Positions 7,425 through 16,149 of a stretch of 64,000 nt of DNA are shown here, piece after piece. The position numbers and the translations under genes are program-made. Position 1 is the stretch's first letter. Every line of letters begins with the position of its first letter. Source of the stretch: Alkalibacterium pelagium (GTDB lineage Bacteria > Bacillota > Bacilli > Lactobacillales > Carnobacteriaceae_A); NCBI RefSeq assembly GCF_900109325.1, contig NZ_FNZU01000008.1, positions 1 through 64,000 on the forward strand. The letters are read 5' to 3'. The notes under the pieces were generated by a model that searched no databases, was not told the DNA's origin, and saw nothing but the letters and a program-made list of their open reading frames with translations.

Positions 7425-8459
7425 TTGCCAGAAACAACAGAAAAAATAGCATCCTCTAAAGAAATGGACGGAATTAGAAAAGCGGCTATATTTATGATCT
7501 CGCTGGGGCCTGAAACCTCAGCGCAGATCATGAAGCAGCTGCCGGATAAGTTTATACAGAAAGTCAGCTATGAGATTGCCAATATCGATCACGTCAGTCA
7601 GAAGGAAAGAGAAGACATCATTAATGAGTATCTGGAAATGTCCCAGGCCAGAGAATATATACTTGATGGCGGCTTCGATTATGCCAAAACATTGCTGAAC
7701 AAGGCATTAGGTACTCAGAGAGCAAAAGAAGTCATCGACATGCTGAACCAGATTCAGTTGAGGGAGCGGCCATTCAACATCGCTCGAAAAGCCGATCCTG
7801 CCCAGCTGACTAACCTGCTTTTAGGTGAACAGCCTCAGACGGTTGCACTGATTTTATGCTACATGCAGCCGGATAAAGCCGCACAGATACTGATCAATTT
7901 CCCGACTGAAAAACAGTCGGAAATCGCAGAACGTATCGGTACGATTACCAGTACATCCCCAGCTGTGATTGAAAAAATTGAAAAGGTCATTGAGAGTAAA
8001 TTCTCTACATATATTGAAAACGACACTGAAAATGTAGGAGGGGTATCGACACTGGTTGAGATCCTCAACCAAGTCGGCCGTACGACTGAGAAAGCCATTG
8101 TCGGCGAACTGGAAGAACGTCAGCCTGAATTGGCTGAAGAAGTTAAAGCAAGTTTGTTCACTTTCGAAGATATCATCTCTCTACAGAAGAGCGATGTTCA
8201 AAAAGTTCTTCGAGAAGTCAACAACGACGATCTTGTCCTGGCCCTCAAAGGAGTCTCCGACGAGCTTCGTGACTTTATCTTTGACAACTTGTCGACCAGA
8301 GCTGTGGAAACTCTTAAAGAGGATATGCAGTTTATGGGACCAGCCCGTCTATCTGCGGTTGAAGAAGCCCAGCAGAATGTGGTCACCGTTATCCGCCGCT
8401 TAGATGAGCATGGGGAAATTTACATTATGCGAGGCGATCAAGATGCCATCATCGAGTAG
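7425..8459 (+). CDS. fliG: Flagellar motor switch protein FliG
   Basis: A 344-aa rotor protein that converts stator action into torque. The start is TTG 7425 with AAAGGGTG 8 bases upstream; no ATG is nearby in frame. It shows the FliG N-terminal region GIRKAAIFMISLGPETSAQI, the middle-domain sequence RKADPAQLTNLLLGEQPQTV (the EHPQ-type motif here reads EQPQ) and the C-terminal charged torque helix. Its usual C-ring partners FliM and FliN/FliY are not encoded in this window. fliH overlaps its 3' end by 17 bases. Confidence 0.96.
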   Translation: MPETTEKIASSKEMDGIRKAAIFMISLGPETSAQIMKQLPDKFIQKVSYEIANIDHVSQKEREDIINEYLEMSQAREYILDGGFDYAKTLLNKALGTQRAKEVIDMLNQIQLRERPFNIARKADPAQLTNLLLGEQPQTVALILCYMQPDKAAQILINFPTEKQSEIAERIGTITSTSPAVIEKIEKVIESKFSTYIENDTENVGGVSTLVEILNQVGRTTEKAIVGELEERQPELAEEVKASLFTFEDIISLQKSDVQKVLREVNNDDLVLALKGVSDELRDFIFDNLSTRAVETLKEDMQFMGPARLSAVEEAQQNVVTVIRRLDEHGEIYIMRGDQDAIIE

Positions 8460-9219
8460 AATCATCAAATCTGTTCAAGCAAAGACTGGACAGGACATGG
8501 ATTGGGTTATTGATACAGCATATCAGTACGAAGAAGAGACTGAAGAGTATGAGGGTTACAATCAGGAAGCGGCTGATGAACTGGCCCAGGCTAAGCAGAA
8601 GAGTTCCCAGTTGATACAAAAAGCCCAGACTGAAAAAGAGCGTCTGATTCAGGAAGCGGAAGAAGAAATTGCCCGTCTGAAAGAAGAGGCGTATAGAGAA
8701 GCATTCGAAGGCGGTCGAAATGAGGGCTTCAGGCAAGGATTCAGTGAAGGTCAGGCCCAAGGATTCGAAAAAGGCAAAGCCTACAGCCAGGAGCTGATGA
8801 GTCAGGCGAGAGCCATGATCACTGAAGCTCAGCTGAATATCGAAGAGTATATTCAGGATAAGAAAGACAGCCTGCTTTCGCTTGCGATCCACATGGCTCA
8901 GAAAATCGTTCAGGAACAGCTTGACCTGACGCCGGACGGGATTATGGAACTGGTCCATCCAGTCCTTCATCAGCTTGACCGAAAAGAGGATTACGTCAGT
9001 CTGACTGTGCATTCTTCCAAGAGGAAAGAGTTGAGAGATCGCCTGCCTATGCTGGAAAAAAATTATCCAGGTGTCAGATTTGTCGTTTTTGGAGATGACA
9101 ATATCGACCCGTTGGGCTGTATCGTTGAAAGTGCACATAAAGTCGTAGATCTACAAGTAAGAAAACAGCTGGAAACTATGGTGGAAGAGATGAAAGAAAG
9201 AGAACGTGAGATGAATTGA
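8443..9219 (+). CDS. fliH: Flagellar assembly protein FliH
   Basis: A 258-aa regulator of the export ATPase FliI, cytoplasmic. ATG 8443 is chosen because GAGGCG lies at 8431-8436 and the resulting MPSSSRIIKS start is typical of FliH; an in-frame ATG at 8404 would add 13 residues inside fliG. A long charged coiled coil (about residues 30-100) includes glycine-spaced repeats (EAFEGGRNEGFRQGFSEG, QAQGFEKGKA), which are the GxxxG-type hallmark of FliH. The C-terminal half is the T3SS stator-like domain. It overlaps fliG by 17 bases and fliI by 4. Confidence 0.93.
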   Translation: MPSSSRIIKSVQAKTGQDMDWVIDTAYQYEEETEEYEGYNQEAADELAQAKQKSSQLIQKAQTEKERLIQEAEEEIARLKEEAYREAFEGGRNEGFRQGFSEGQAQGFEKGKAYSQELMSQARAMITEAQLNIEEYIQDKKDSLLSLAIHMAQKIVQEQLDLTPDGIMELVHPVLHQLDRKEDYVSLTVHSSKRKELRDRLPMLEKNYPGVRFVVFGDDNIDPLGCIVESAHKVVDLQVRKQLETMVEEMKEREREMN

Positions 9220-10541
9220 TCGATATTCCATTCGAGTTATATCATGAAACGTTGAATAAGAAGGCAGTAGCACTGAAGCACGGGAAAGTCAGCCAGGTCA
9301 TAGGACTGATAATTAAAGTCGATGGCCTTGACGCCTTTATCGGTGAAGTCTGTGAGATCGAAATCAAATCCCGAGCAAAGACGGTATTAAGTGAGGTTGT
9401 TGGATTTGTCGATGAAACGGTTCTCTTGATGCCTCTGGATGATCTGGACGGCATTGGGCCCGGATGTCTTGTTCGACCGACTGGAAAAGCACTGAAAATC
9501 GAAGTGAGCCCGGATATGCTGGGTAAAACATTCGATGGACTGGGCCGGCCACTGAGTCAGGGCGCTCTGGAAAATACAGCGACTTATGATGTGAACCGGG
9601 CGTCACCAGACCCCTTCAAGCGCCCAAGAATCAGCACGATCATGCAGACCGGTGTTAAAGCGGTTGACGGCATGCTGACTGTTGGTGAAGGACAGAGGAT
9701 GGGGATTTTCGCAGGATCCGGTGTCGGTAAATCAACACTTCTGGGTATGATGGCCAGATACAGCGACGCTGACGTGATCGTTATCGGACTGATCGGGGAA
9801 CGTGGTCGTGAGGTTCTGGAGTTCATTGAAAATGATCTTGGACCGGAAGGCTACAAGAAATCCGTCGTCGTCGCTGCCACGTCCGACCAGCCGCCTCTGG
9901 TCAGACTTAAAGGCGCATACGTCGCAACGGCTATAGCGGAATATTTCAGAGATCAGGGCAAGAAAGTCGTCCTAATGATGGATTCAGTCACTCGTGTCGC
10001 CATGGCACAGCGTGAAATCGGTCTGGCTACAGGCGAACCACCGACCACTAAAGGATATACGCCTTCGGTCTTCACAGTTCTGCCAAAGCTTCTGGAACGA
10101 AGCGGAAACGCTGAATCAGGATCAATCACGGCTTTCTACACGGTACTGGTTGAAGGTGACGATATGAATGAACCGATTGCGGATTCTGTTCGAGGGATTC
10201 TGGATGGACATATTATCCTTTCCAGACAAATCGCTTCAGAGAACCATTATCCGGCAATCGACATTCAAAACAGTCTCAGTCGGCTAATGAAAGAACTCGT
10301 CTCAGACAGTCATGATGAAACAGCCGGAAAGATAAGAGAAAACCTGGCAACTTATAGAGAATCGAAAGACCTGATCGACGTAGGTGCTTACCAGCAGGGA
10401 TCCAATCCGATTGTTGACCAGGCGATCAGACTGAACCAGCCAATCAAATCATTCTTGAAACAGAAGACGTCAGAATCGTATGACTTTGAAGATACAGTTC
10501 AGGCTATGCGAGCTGTTCTAAATAATCAGCCGATAAGATAA
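9216..10541 (+). CDS. fliI: Flagellum-specific export ATPase FliI
   Basis: A 441-aa hexameric ATPase (440 aa in B. subtilis), homologous to the F1 beta subunit. TTG 9216 overlaps the fliH stop as TTGA. The Walker A is GSGVGKST at about residues 168-175, followed by LIGERGREVLEFIEND, Walker B VVLMMDSVTRVAMAQREIGL and GEPPTTKGYTPSVF. The C-terminus has the IDVGAYQQGSNP segment of this family. Spacing with fliH and fliJ indicates coupled production of the export ATPase complex. Confidence 0.97.
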   Translation: MIDIPFELYHETLNKKAVALKHGKVSQVIGLIIKVDGLDAFIGEVCEIEIKSRAKTVLSEVVGFVDETVLLMPLDDLDGIGPGCLVRPTGKALKIEVSPDMLGKTFDGLGRPLSQGALENTATYDVNRASPDPFKRPRISTIMQTGVKAVDGMLTVGEGQRMGIFAGSGVGKSTLLGMMARYSDADVIVIGLIGERGREVLEFIENDLGPEGYKKSVVVAATSDQPPLVRLKGAYVATAIAEYFRDQGKKVVLMMDSVTRVAMAQREIGLATGEPPTTKGYTPSVFTVLPKLLERSGNAESGSITAFYTVLVEGDDMNEPIADSVRGILDGHIILSRQIASENHYPAIDIQNSLSRLMKELVSDSHDETAGKIRENLATYRESKDLIDVGAYQQGSNPIVDQAIRLNQPIKSFLKQKTSESYDFEDTVQAMRAVLNNQPIR

Positions 10542-10553
10542 GGAGTAGATTGA

Positions 10554-10991
10554 ATGCAGAATTACCGTTTTTCAATGGAAAAAGTACTCGACTGGCGGGA
10601 AGACCTGGAAGAAGAAGCCCAGCGGGTCGTGAAAGAAAAGGAAGATGCCGTTATGACTGAGCAGGCCAAACTTGACCGAATGGTGTCTGAAAGCAGACGA
10701 CTTAAAAGTGAGAACCTGTTCAAAACCAGCATCGACCATCTGAAACGTCACAGCTTATATAAAGATCTGCTCGATGACAAGATCATCAGGCAGCGCCTGT
10801 CTCTACAGAAAGCGGAGCAGGAGCTTGAAAAGGCCAGACTTGATCTCCAGTTAGCACATAGAGACAAGAAAGTCATGCAGAAACTGGATGAAAAAGAACA
10901 TTACCGCTTTAAAGAAGAAGAAAAGAAAAAAGAACAGTCCCAGCTGGATGAACTGACCACCCTGACTTACGGCAGACCATCCCTGTTCTAA
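10554..10991 (+). CDS. fliJ: Flagellar export protein FliJ
   Basis: A 145-aa coiled-coil protein (147 aa in B. subtilis), the central stalk of the FliHIJ ATPase complex. It begins YRFSMEKVLDWREDLEEEAQ, the usual FliJ opening, then runs as two long charged antiparallel helices. An AAGGAG Shine-Dalgarno lies 8 bases before the ATG. Sequence conservation in this family is weak, so position next to fliI is part of the evidence. Confidence 0.88.
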   Translation: MQNYRFSMEKVLDWREDLEEEAQRVVKEKEDAVMTEQAKLDRMVSESRRLKSENLFKTSIDHLKRHSLYKDLLDDKIIRQRLSLQKAEQELEKARLDLQLAHRDKKVMQKLDEKEHYRFKEEEKKKEQSQLDELTTLTYGRPSLF

Positions 10992-11021
10992 TTCTAATTA
11001 CATAAGTGACAGTGAAGGGAG

Positions 11022-12443
11022 GTGAATACAATAGATATCGCAGCCTTATCTCAAATAAAGACTACAAGTGTAAAAAATAATAGATCAGCTGATGTGGATC
11101 AGCCACTCTTCTCGAAAGAGATGGAAAAGTTTGCTGGTCATAAAGGCACTAAAGAGAGCGGAGATTTGAAAGGTGGATCGTCCCAGACCCCTATTGAATC
11201 TGAAGGAACCGAAGAACTCACAGAAGAGGAAGAAGTAGATTTTACCCTCATTCATCCATTTGTCAGACTGCACCAGGGGCTGGATGAACTACCAGTTGAG
11301 TTAGGTATTACTGCCCTACATAATGAAACGATTGAAGCAGATGATACTCAACCGGTACAGAACTCTCTAAAAGTAGAAGAGAAAACTACACATTCAGAAT
11401 TAACTGCTTCACAGATTCTGGAAGATTCCTCATCATTGAATGAAACACTGGTTCAAATGATAGAAGAAGACCCTGTTGGAAATATTAGTACTGAAATAAA
11501 GGCAAATCTATCACCAAACGGGACTCAAAAACTTGATGGGGCCTCAGATCAAGCTGGAAGCAATTCAGCTAAACTAGTCGATATTGATAGAAAGCAAGGA
11601 GAAGTGAATGATAAATATACATCAATTGACTCTCAAACTTCTGAAACTAATTCAGTTGAGTATGAGGTAACAGCTGCAAGAAAGGATCATTCCGACCTTA
11701 TTAATGACCGCCCTGTGGCTAGTGGACACAAAAATGATTCATTAGAAAGAATGACGGTGCAGCCAGAAAGCTCTATAGAAAATTGGGAGGGCCAAACAGA
11801 AGATTTGATTACTGAACCATCTTTAAAATTTTCTGTAAAAGAGTCTGACTCGCAAAGTAATTCGATCGAAAATAAGCCGTTAGAACAGAACCTTTCTCAA
11901 ATGAGTTCTACAGATACTCAGGTGACCAAGACAAGTACAGAAGTCATGGCGCAGCCATCAACACCAGTAACTCAGGAACAGAGTCTTGATGTGATCAGTG
12001 AGATGCTGATGACTGTCAGTACAGAAACAAATGGAGAAAAGATCTACAACTCTACGTTGACTTTGACCCCGGAAACTTTAGGAGAAGTAAAAATCGAACT
12101 GGTTTATACCAAAGATGGGATAAGTGGCCAGCTTGTCTTCAGCTCTGAAGAATCAAAAGAGTGGATGGAGAAGCAGTGGAATCAATTGAAACTGCCGCTT
12201 GAAACAAAAGGGATCTTCATGAATCAGTTTGAATTCTCAGTTGTGGAACCCTCTGCCGTTTTTAATCAGAATGCAGACACATTTGCACAAACCGGTCAGC
12301 AGTTTAACCAGCAGTCACAACAGCAGTCAGCGAGTGCTTCACAATCATCAAATGATAGTCGACTCGTAACAGAAAGTAATGAAGAAATAGAAAATAGGAC
12401 TGACTCAGAAAGTGAGAGTACAGGACTAAATTTATATGCATAA
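11022..12443 (+). CDS. fliK: Flagellar hook-length control protein FliK
   Basis: A 473-aa secreted ruler (487 aa in B. subtilis). The N-terminal 300 residues are low-complexity, rich in Ser, Glu, Thr and Asn. The conserved export-switch domain follows (about residues 330-410) with STLTLTPETLGEVKIELVYT and GQLVFSSEESKEWMEKQW. The tail is Gln/Ser rich. The start is uncertain: the GTG at 11022 lies inside the ribosome-binding site GGGAGGTGA (11018-11026), whereas an in-frame ATA at 11031 is at ideal spacing. Codons in the middle part are more AT-rich than in neighbouring genes, in line with fast divergence. Confidence 0.85.
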   Translation: MNTIDIAALSQIKTTSVKNNRSADVDQPLFSKEMEKFAGHKGTKESGDLKGGSSQTPIESEGTEELTEEEEVDFTLIHPFVRLHQGLDELPVELGITALHNETIEADDTQPVQNSLKVEEKTTHSELTASQILEDSSSLNETLVQMIEEDPVGNISTEIKANLSPNGTQKLDGASDQAGSNSAKLVDIDRKQGEVNDKYTSIDSQTSETNSVEYEVTAARKDHSDLINDRPVASGHKNDSLERMTVQPESSIENWEGQTEDLITEPSLKFSVKESDSQSNSIENKPLEQNLSQMSSTDTQVTKTSTEVMAQPSTPVTQEQSLDVISEMLMTVSTETNGEKIYNSTLTLTPETLGEVKIELVYTKDGISGQLVFSSEESKEWMEKQWNQLKLPLETKGIFMNQFEFSVVEPSAVFNQNADTFAQTGQQFNQQSQQQSASASQSSNDSRLVTESNEEIENRTDSESESTGLNLYA

Positions 12444-12458
12444 GAAAAGGAGCAGATC

Positions 12459-12884
12459 ATGACTATTCCATCAAATATGATGATCGGATCGCTCAAGTCG
12501 ATCCAGCCAGAAGCAGAGACTCGTCAGAATTCTGATCTCGATATGGAGCAGTTTTTATACATCATTGCGAATGCTATGAGCATGCCTTCATTCGATGGAC
12601 AGGGAAGCGGTGGCGGTTCTGAAACAGATTACATTGGACAAATGGTCCAGTTCGGTATGCTGAACGCAGTAAATGATCTGAACGATACCATGCAGACGAG
12701 TATGCTGATGAATCAGCAGCAGCAGGCACTGAGCCTGGTCGGAAAACAGGTAACCATAGCCGGCAAAGAAGACCAGCTTGTAAAAGGTGCTGTAGAAAAA
12801 GTAAGATTTGACGAAGGCTACGCCACATTGATGGTAAACGGCAAGTTATATCAGATGAACGATGTCATCGAGGTGAGCCAGTAA
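12459..12884 (+). CDS. flgD: Flagellar hook capping / scaffold protein FlgD (short form)
   Basis: A 141-aa protein corresponding to the short Gram-positive FlgD (YlxG type, about 140 aa), which lacks the C-terminal FnIII/tudor-like domains of enterobacterial FlgD. The N-terminal conserved block normally reads DFLxLLxxQLxxQDP; here it reads EQFLYIIANAMSMPSF and then DYIGQMVQFGMLNAVNDLN, so the central QLxxQDP is replaced. After it come an S-L-V-G-K element (ALSLVGKQVTIAG) and a beta-rich end. An AAAGGAG site precedes the ATG. Confidence 0.88.
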   Translation: MTIPSNMMIGSLKSIQPEAETRQNSDLDMEQFLYIIANAMSMPSFDGQGSGGGSETDYIGQMVQFGMLNAVNDLNDTMQTSMLMNQQQQALSLVGKQVTIAGKEDQLVKGAVEKVRFDEGYATLMVNGKLYQMNDVIEVSQ

Positions 12885-12885
12885 G

Positions 12886-13278
12886 ATGGTACAGCCCATA
12901 CAAGGAAATCACCCGATTAAACCTGTCAACAATCATAAAGACATATCTGATCGCAGAATAGATCCTGCTTTCCAGTCATTTATGAAAGAAGCTATCAGAG
13001 AAAGCAGTACCCTCAGTGAAGGTGTGACCTTTTCGAATCATGCTCAGAAGCGTCTCGATCAGCACGGCTTCAAGTTGAATCAGAATGATTTACATTTACT
13101 GGAAGAGGCAGTTGAAACGCTTGAGGCAAAAGGGTCCAGGCAGTCACTGATTCTCTACGATGATCTGGCTCTCATTGCCAGCATCAAGAATAAAACAGTT
13201 ATAACTGCATTAAAAGCAGACGAAATGAACGATGTCACTAATATAGACAGCGCAATACAGATAAACAAAAATAGATAA
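12886..13278 (+). CDS. TIGR02530-like flagellar operon protein
   Basis: A 130-aa protein that starts one base after the flgD stop. The core (about residues 45-125) has FSNHAQKRLDQHGFKLNQND and LILYDDLALIASIKNKTVITA, which matches my memory of the TIGR02530 family, found almost only between flgD and flgE in Gram-positive flagellar operons. Its function is not established. Position suggests a role in hook assembly or export control. No signal peptide or membrane span. A weak hairpin (13283-13310) separates it from flgE. Confidence 0.75.
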   Translation: MVQPIQGNHPIKPVNNHKDISDRRIDPAFQSFMKEAIRESSTLSEGVTFSNHAQKRLDQHGFKLNQNDLHLLEEAVETLEAKGSRQSLILYDDLALIASIKNKTVITALKADEMNDVTNIDSAIQINKNR

Positions 13279-13282
13279 ACGT

Positions 13283-13310
13283 AAAAGCCGGACTGAAAAG
13301 ACGCTTTTTT
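13283..13310 (+). terminator. Weak terminator-like hairpin before flgE
   Basis: AAAAGC (13283-13288) and G 13290 pair with CGCTTTT (13302-13308) around one bulged C, followed by more T residues. It may attenuate or process the operon transcript between flgD and flgE. Downstream genes depend on this transcript unless a promoter was missed, so complete termination is unlikely. Confidence 0.4.
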
Positions 13311-13356
13311 CTGATGACCGACCGATTCAGAAACGTTTAAAAATGGAGGAAAACAC

Positions 13357-14247
13357 ATGTTAAATTCAATGTTCTCAGGTATTACAGGAATGAAAGGCCA
13401 GCAGACTAAAATGGACGTGATAGCAAACAATATCGCTAACGTCAACACAACCGGATTCAAATCCCAGCGTGTCCGTTTCCAGGATATGATTTCTCAGACA
13501 AACGCCAATGCTCAAGGGCCAAACAATAACGGCCGAGGCGGAATCAATGCCCAGCAGGTTGGACTTGGAACACAGGTTGCTGCGACTGACGTGATGATGC
13601 AGGGTGGTTCGCTTCAGTTTACTGGACGTGCACTCGACTTCGGTATTCAAAACGGGGACAATTCTTTCTTTGTTGTCAGCCAGGATGGTGGTCAAAGTGG
13701 GCTGATGCAGTACACTCGAGACGGCGGCTTCTATACTGATAATGCTGGAAATCTGACGACTTCGAATGGATTTAGACTGATGGGTTACACCGCTGCTAAT
13801 GGAGAATTAGTGCCTGCTGATTCTTATAATCAGGATACTAGTCTACAAGGTGAACTGACAGCATTGTCTATTCCTCAGGTAAGAGATGGCTTAACTTTAC
13901 AGGACTACAGTGTGGACAGTACGGGAACCATTCTTGGAACATACAGCGATGGGAATGCATATGTGATCGGACGAATTGCTCTTTCAAACTTCTCCAACCC
14001 GGATGGACTTGAGAAAGCTGGAGAAAACATCTATAACCAGACTGCAAACTCAGGTGTTCCACAGTTCGGCGGCCCTTCTGATGACGGATTCGGCGTCGTA
14101 CGTTCAGGATTTATGGAAATGTCAAACGTCGATCTGGCAACAGAGTTCACTGAAATGATCGTTGCGAGCCGTGCATACCAGGCCAACAGCCGAAGCATTA
14201 CCACGTCAGATGAGATGCTCCAGGAACTGATCAACCTGAAACGTTAA
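13357..14247 (+). CDS. flgE: Flagellar hook protein FlgE
   Basis: A 296-aa hook subunit (264 aa in B. subtilis). The N-terminal rod/hook motif is DVIANNIANVNTTGFKSQRV and the C-terminal helix contains MSNVDLATEFTEMIVASRAY with NSRSITTSDEML. The middle forms the hook domain with the TxxGxxxYTRDGGFYTDNAGNL region of this family. The ribosome-binding site and spacer (ATGGAGGAAAACAC) closely resemble those of hag, consistent with high expression. A stem-loop follows at 14258-14290. Confidence 0.93.
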   Translation: MLNSMFSGITGMKGQQTKMDVIANNIANVNTTGFKSQRVRFQDMISQTNANAQGPNNNGRGGINAQQVGLGTQVAATDVMMQGGSLQFTGRALDFGIQNGDNSFFVVSQDGGQSGLMQYTRDGGFYTDNAGNLTTSNGFRLMGYTAANGELVPADSYNQDTSLQGELTALSIPQVRDGLTLQDYSVDSTGTILGTYSDGNAYVIGRIALSNFSNPDGLEKAGENIYNQTANSGVPQFGGPSDDGFGVVRSGFMEMSNVDLATEFTEMIVASRAYQANSRSITTSDEMLQELINLKR

Positions 14248-14257
14248 TCGATAAGCC

Positions 14258-14290
14258 GGGACGGACAACCTACTAATGGCTATCCGTCCT
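14258..14290 (+). other. Stem-loop between flgE and flbD
   Basis: GGGACGGA (14258-14265) pairs with TCCGTCCT (14283-14290, one G-U). There is no T-tract, so it is more likely an mRNA stabilising or processing structure behind flgE than a terminator. Confidence 0.5.
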
Positions 14291-14322
14291 GACTGCTTAA
14301 TCTGACTGAAAAGAGGATCGAT

Positions 14323-14520
14323 ATGATTGCATTACGAACAGTTTCAGGCAAAGAATTTTACTTGAACACTGACTGTATTTTAAAAGTCGAAAAGGATTAT
14401 GATACATTGATTACTCTTGTTGATCATAAAACCCTTCGAGTGATGGATTCACCAGAAGAAATCGCCGAAAAAGTATTAGCATATAAACAAAAAATTTACC
14501 AGTCATCGATGGGAGTGTAA
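14323..14520 (+). CDS. swrD: FlbD / SwrD family flagellar protein
   Basis: A 65-aa protein of the FlbD family (YlzI/SwrD, 71 aa in B. subtilis), which in Bacillus sits after flgE and raises flagellar power. The sequence IALRTVSGKEFYLNTDCILK and the following LITLVDHKTLRVMDSPEEI match the family across its length. A GAGG site precedes the ATG. The motA start codon is 3 bases after its stop, which supports a functional link between this protein and stator output. Confidence 0.9.
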   Translation: MIALRTVSGKEFYLNTDCILKVEKDYDTLITLVDHKTLRVMDSPEEIAEKVLAYKQKIYQSSMGV

Positions 14521-14523
14521 AAA

Positions 14524-15330
14524 GTGAAAAGGAATATATTACCAGCTATAGGATTAGTTGTTGGTGTGGGGCTTATCATTTCAGCGATGGCATCAAATGG
14601 AGAATTGAGCCGGTTCTTTGACGGTCCATCTCTGATCATTACGTTGTTTGGATCATTTTCCGCATTACTGATCAGTTTTCCTTTGAATACATTAAAAAAA
14701 GTACCCGCTCTATTAAAAATGCTCATGTTCACTCCGGATGATGATCGTCAGGCACTCATAGAAACGATCACTCATCTGGCCAAAAAAAGCCGGACAGAAG
14801 GCATTTTAGCAATTGAAAATGAAATAAAGGAACTTGATAATTCTGTTCTAGTATATGGTCTTGAAATGGTAGTCGATGGAACGGACATTGATACGATTGA
14901 TGAGATTTTAAATGTGGAACTTGAGCAGACGGAGGACCGTCACTCGATCGGTCAGCAGGTCTTTCTAAAGTGGGGAGAATATGCCCCTGCATTCGGAATG
15001 ATCGGGACTTTGATTGGACTGATTGCGATGCTTGGTGACTTGCAGGATCCATCACTGATTGGCACTGGAATGGCGACAGCCCTTCTTACAACATTTTATG
15101 GAAGTTTTCTTGCGAACATGGTCTTCTTGCCTATCGCTAAGAACCTTGAGATTCAGACGGCTAATGAGCTGAAAACGAATGAAATGATTATCGAAGGTGT
15201 GCTTGCTCTGCAAAGAGGGGACAACCCGAGAATCATCGAGCAGAAGCTTCAAAGCTTCCTGTCTCAGTCTGATCAGAAAAAGAAGGAAGCTAAAACGGCT
15301 GTATCCGTAACAGAAGAATTTGCAGGTTAG
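14524..15330 (+). CDS. motA: Flagellar stator protein MotA/PomA/MotP type
   Basis: A 268-aa inner-membrane stator subunit with four predicted spans (about residues 7-24, 35-52, 155-175, 188-205) and a large cytoplasmic loop carrying the charged residues that act on FliG. The start is GTG 14524 with GGGAGTG upstream. The third/fourth-span block PAFGMIGTLIGLIAMLGDLQ with ALLTTFYGSFLANMVFLPIA reads like PomA/MotP, the sodium-driven type, more than B. subtilis MotA. In B. subtilis motAB is elsewhere; here it is inside the flagellar operon after flbD. Confidence 0.93.
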   Translation: MKRNILPAIGLVVGVGLIISAMASNGELSRFFDGPSLIITLFGSFSALLISFPLNTLKKVPALLKMLMFTPDDDRQALIETITHLAKKSRTEGILAIENEIKELDNSVLVYGLEMVVDGTDIDTIDEILNVELEQTEDRHSIGQQVFLKWGEYAPAFGMIGTLIGLIAMLGDLQDPSLIGTGMATALLTTFYGSFLANMVFLPIAKNLEIQTANELKTNEMIIEGVLALQRGDNPRIIEQKLQSFLSQSDQKKKEAKTAVSVTEEFAG

Positions 15331-15339
15331 GAGAAGGAC

Positions 15340-16149
15340 ATGGCTAGAAAGCGAAAATACAAAAAGCAGGCAGACCAGGCCGGCTCTCCTGCATGGATGA
15401 CCACTTATTCTGACTTGATGTCCTTGCTGCTGACATTTTTCATTCTTCTCTTCTCCATGTCTGTAGTCAGTGAGGAGCGCTTCAGAGAAGTAGCCGAATC
15501 TTTAAGGATGGCACTTATTGGAAGCAGCAGTGATTCAATTCTGGATAACAGCGGAGACACGGTTGGAGATCTGGATTTTGAAGAGTATGGCGATCTCAAT
15601 GAATATGAGGGTGTGGATCCGGAAGAAGTTTCAGCAGAAGAAACACCTGTAGACCCGAACTATGTTCCTGAACAAGTCCTTGAATTATACGACACCGTCA
15701 ATCTTTTCCTTGAAGAAGAAGGACTTGAAGCAGATGTTACTTTGTCCAGAGATCAGGAAGGCGTCTATATAGATATACAGGAAGCCATCATGTTTGATCC
15801 TGGCCTGGCGGAATTGAAGGACAACGGGCAGGAAACAATGAGCCGTCTGGCGGGACTGTTTGAACTCTTCGATAATGAAATCATTATTGAAGGCTATACT
15901 GATGACATTCCTACGGGTGGAGGCAGATTCGAAACGAACTGGGAACTGTCCGTAGCCAGGTCAGTGACAGTTTTAAGATACTTGTACGAAAATCATGATA
16001 TTGCTCCGACCCGTTTATCTGCCCGTGGTTACGGGGAATACAGGCCAATTGTACCGAATGATTCGGCAGCAAACCGGACGCTTAACCGTCGGGTAAACAT
16101 TGTAATCGTGCATGATGATAGAGAGGAAGTTCCAAGTGGTACAGAATAG
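15340..16149 (+). CDS. motB: Flagellar stator protein MotB/MotS type
   Basis: A 269-aa partner of MotA. One membrane span follows PAWMTTYSDL, with the ion-binding aspartate at residue 25 and LLLTFFILLFSMSVV after it; this resembles MotS (sodium type) closely. A linker rich in Glu and Asp (residues 70-115) precedes the C-terminal OmpA-like peptidoglycan-binding domain (about residues 140-255: EGYTDDIPTGGGRFETNWEL, SARGYGEYRPIVPN, NRRVNIVI). AGGAG lies just before the ATG. The 3' end overlaps the fliL start. Confidence 0.94.
   Translation: MARKRKYKKQADQAGSPAWMTTYSDLMSLLLTFFILLFSMSVVSEERFREVAESLRMALIGSSSDSILDNSGDTVGDLDFEEYGDLNEYEGVDPEEVSAEETPVDPNYVPEQVLELYDTVNLFLEEEGLEADVTLSRDQEGVYIDIQEAIMFDPGLAELKDNGQETMSRLAGLFELFDNEIIIEGYTDDIPTGGGRFETNWELSVARSVTVLRYLYENHDIAPTRLSARGYGEYRPIVPNDSAANRTLNRRVNIVIVHDDREEVPSGTE

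Noticed and set aside
8449-9138. A 229-codon open frame on the minus strand opposite fliH
   Set aside because: It is the shadow of the Glu/Gln-rich fliH coding sequence, has no ribosome-binding site, and its translation is rich in Phe, Leu and Ser without domain features.
11022-12443. Horizontal transfer of fliK on the basis of its AT-rich middle
   Set aside because: FliK middle regions evolve fast and are low-complexity in most bacteria; the composition shift is confined to that region and the gene is in its normal place.
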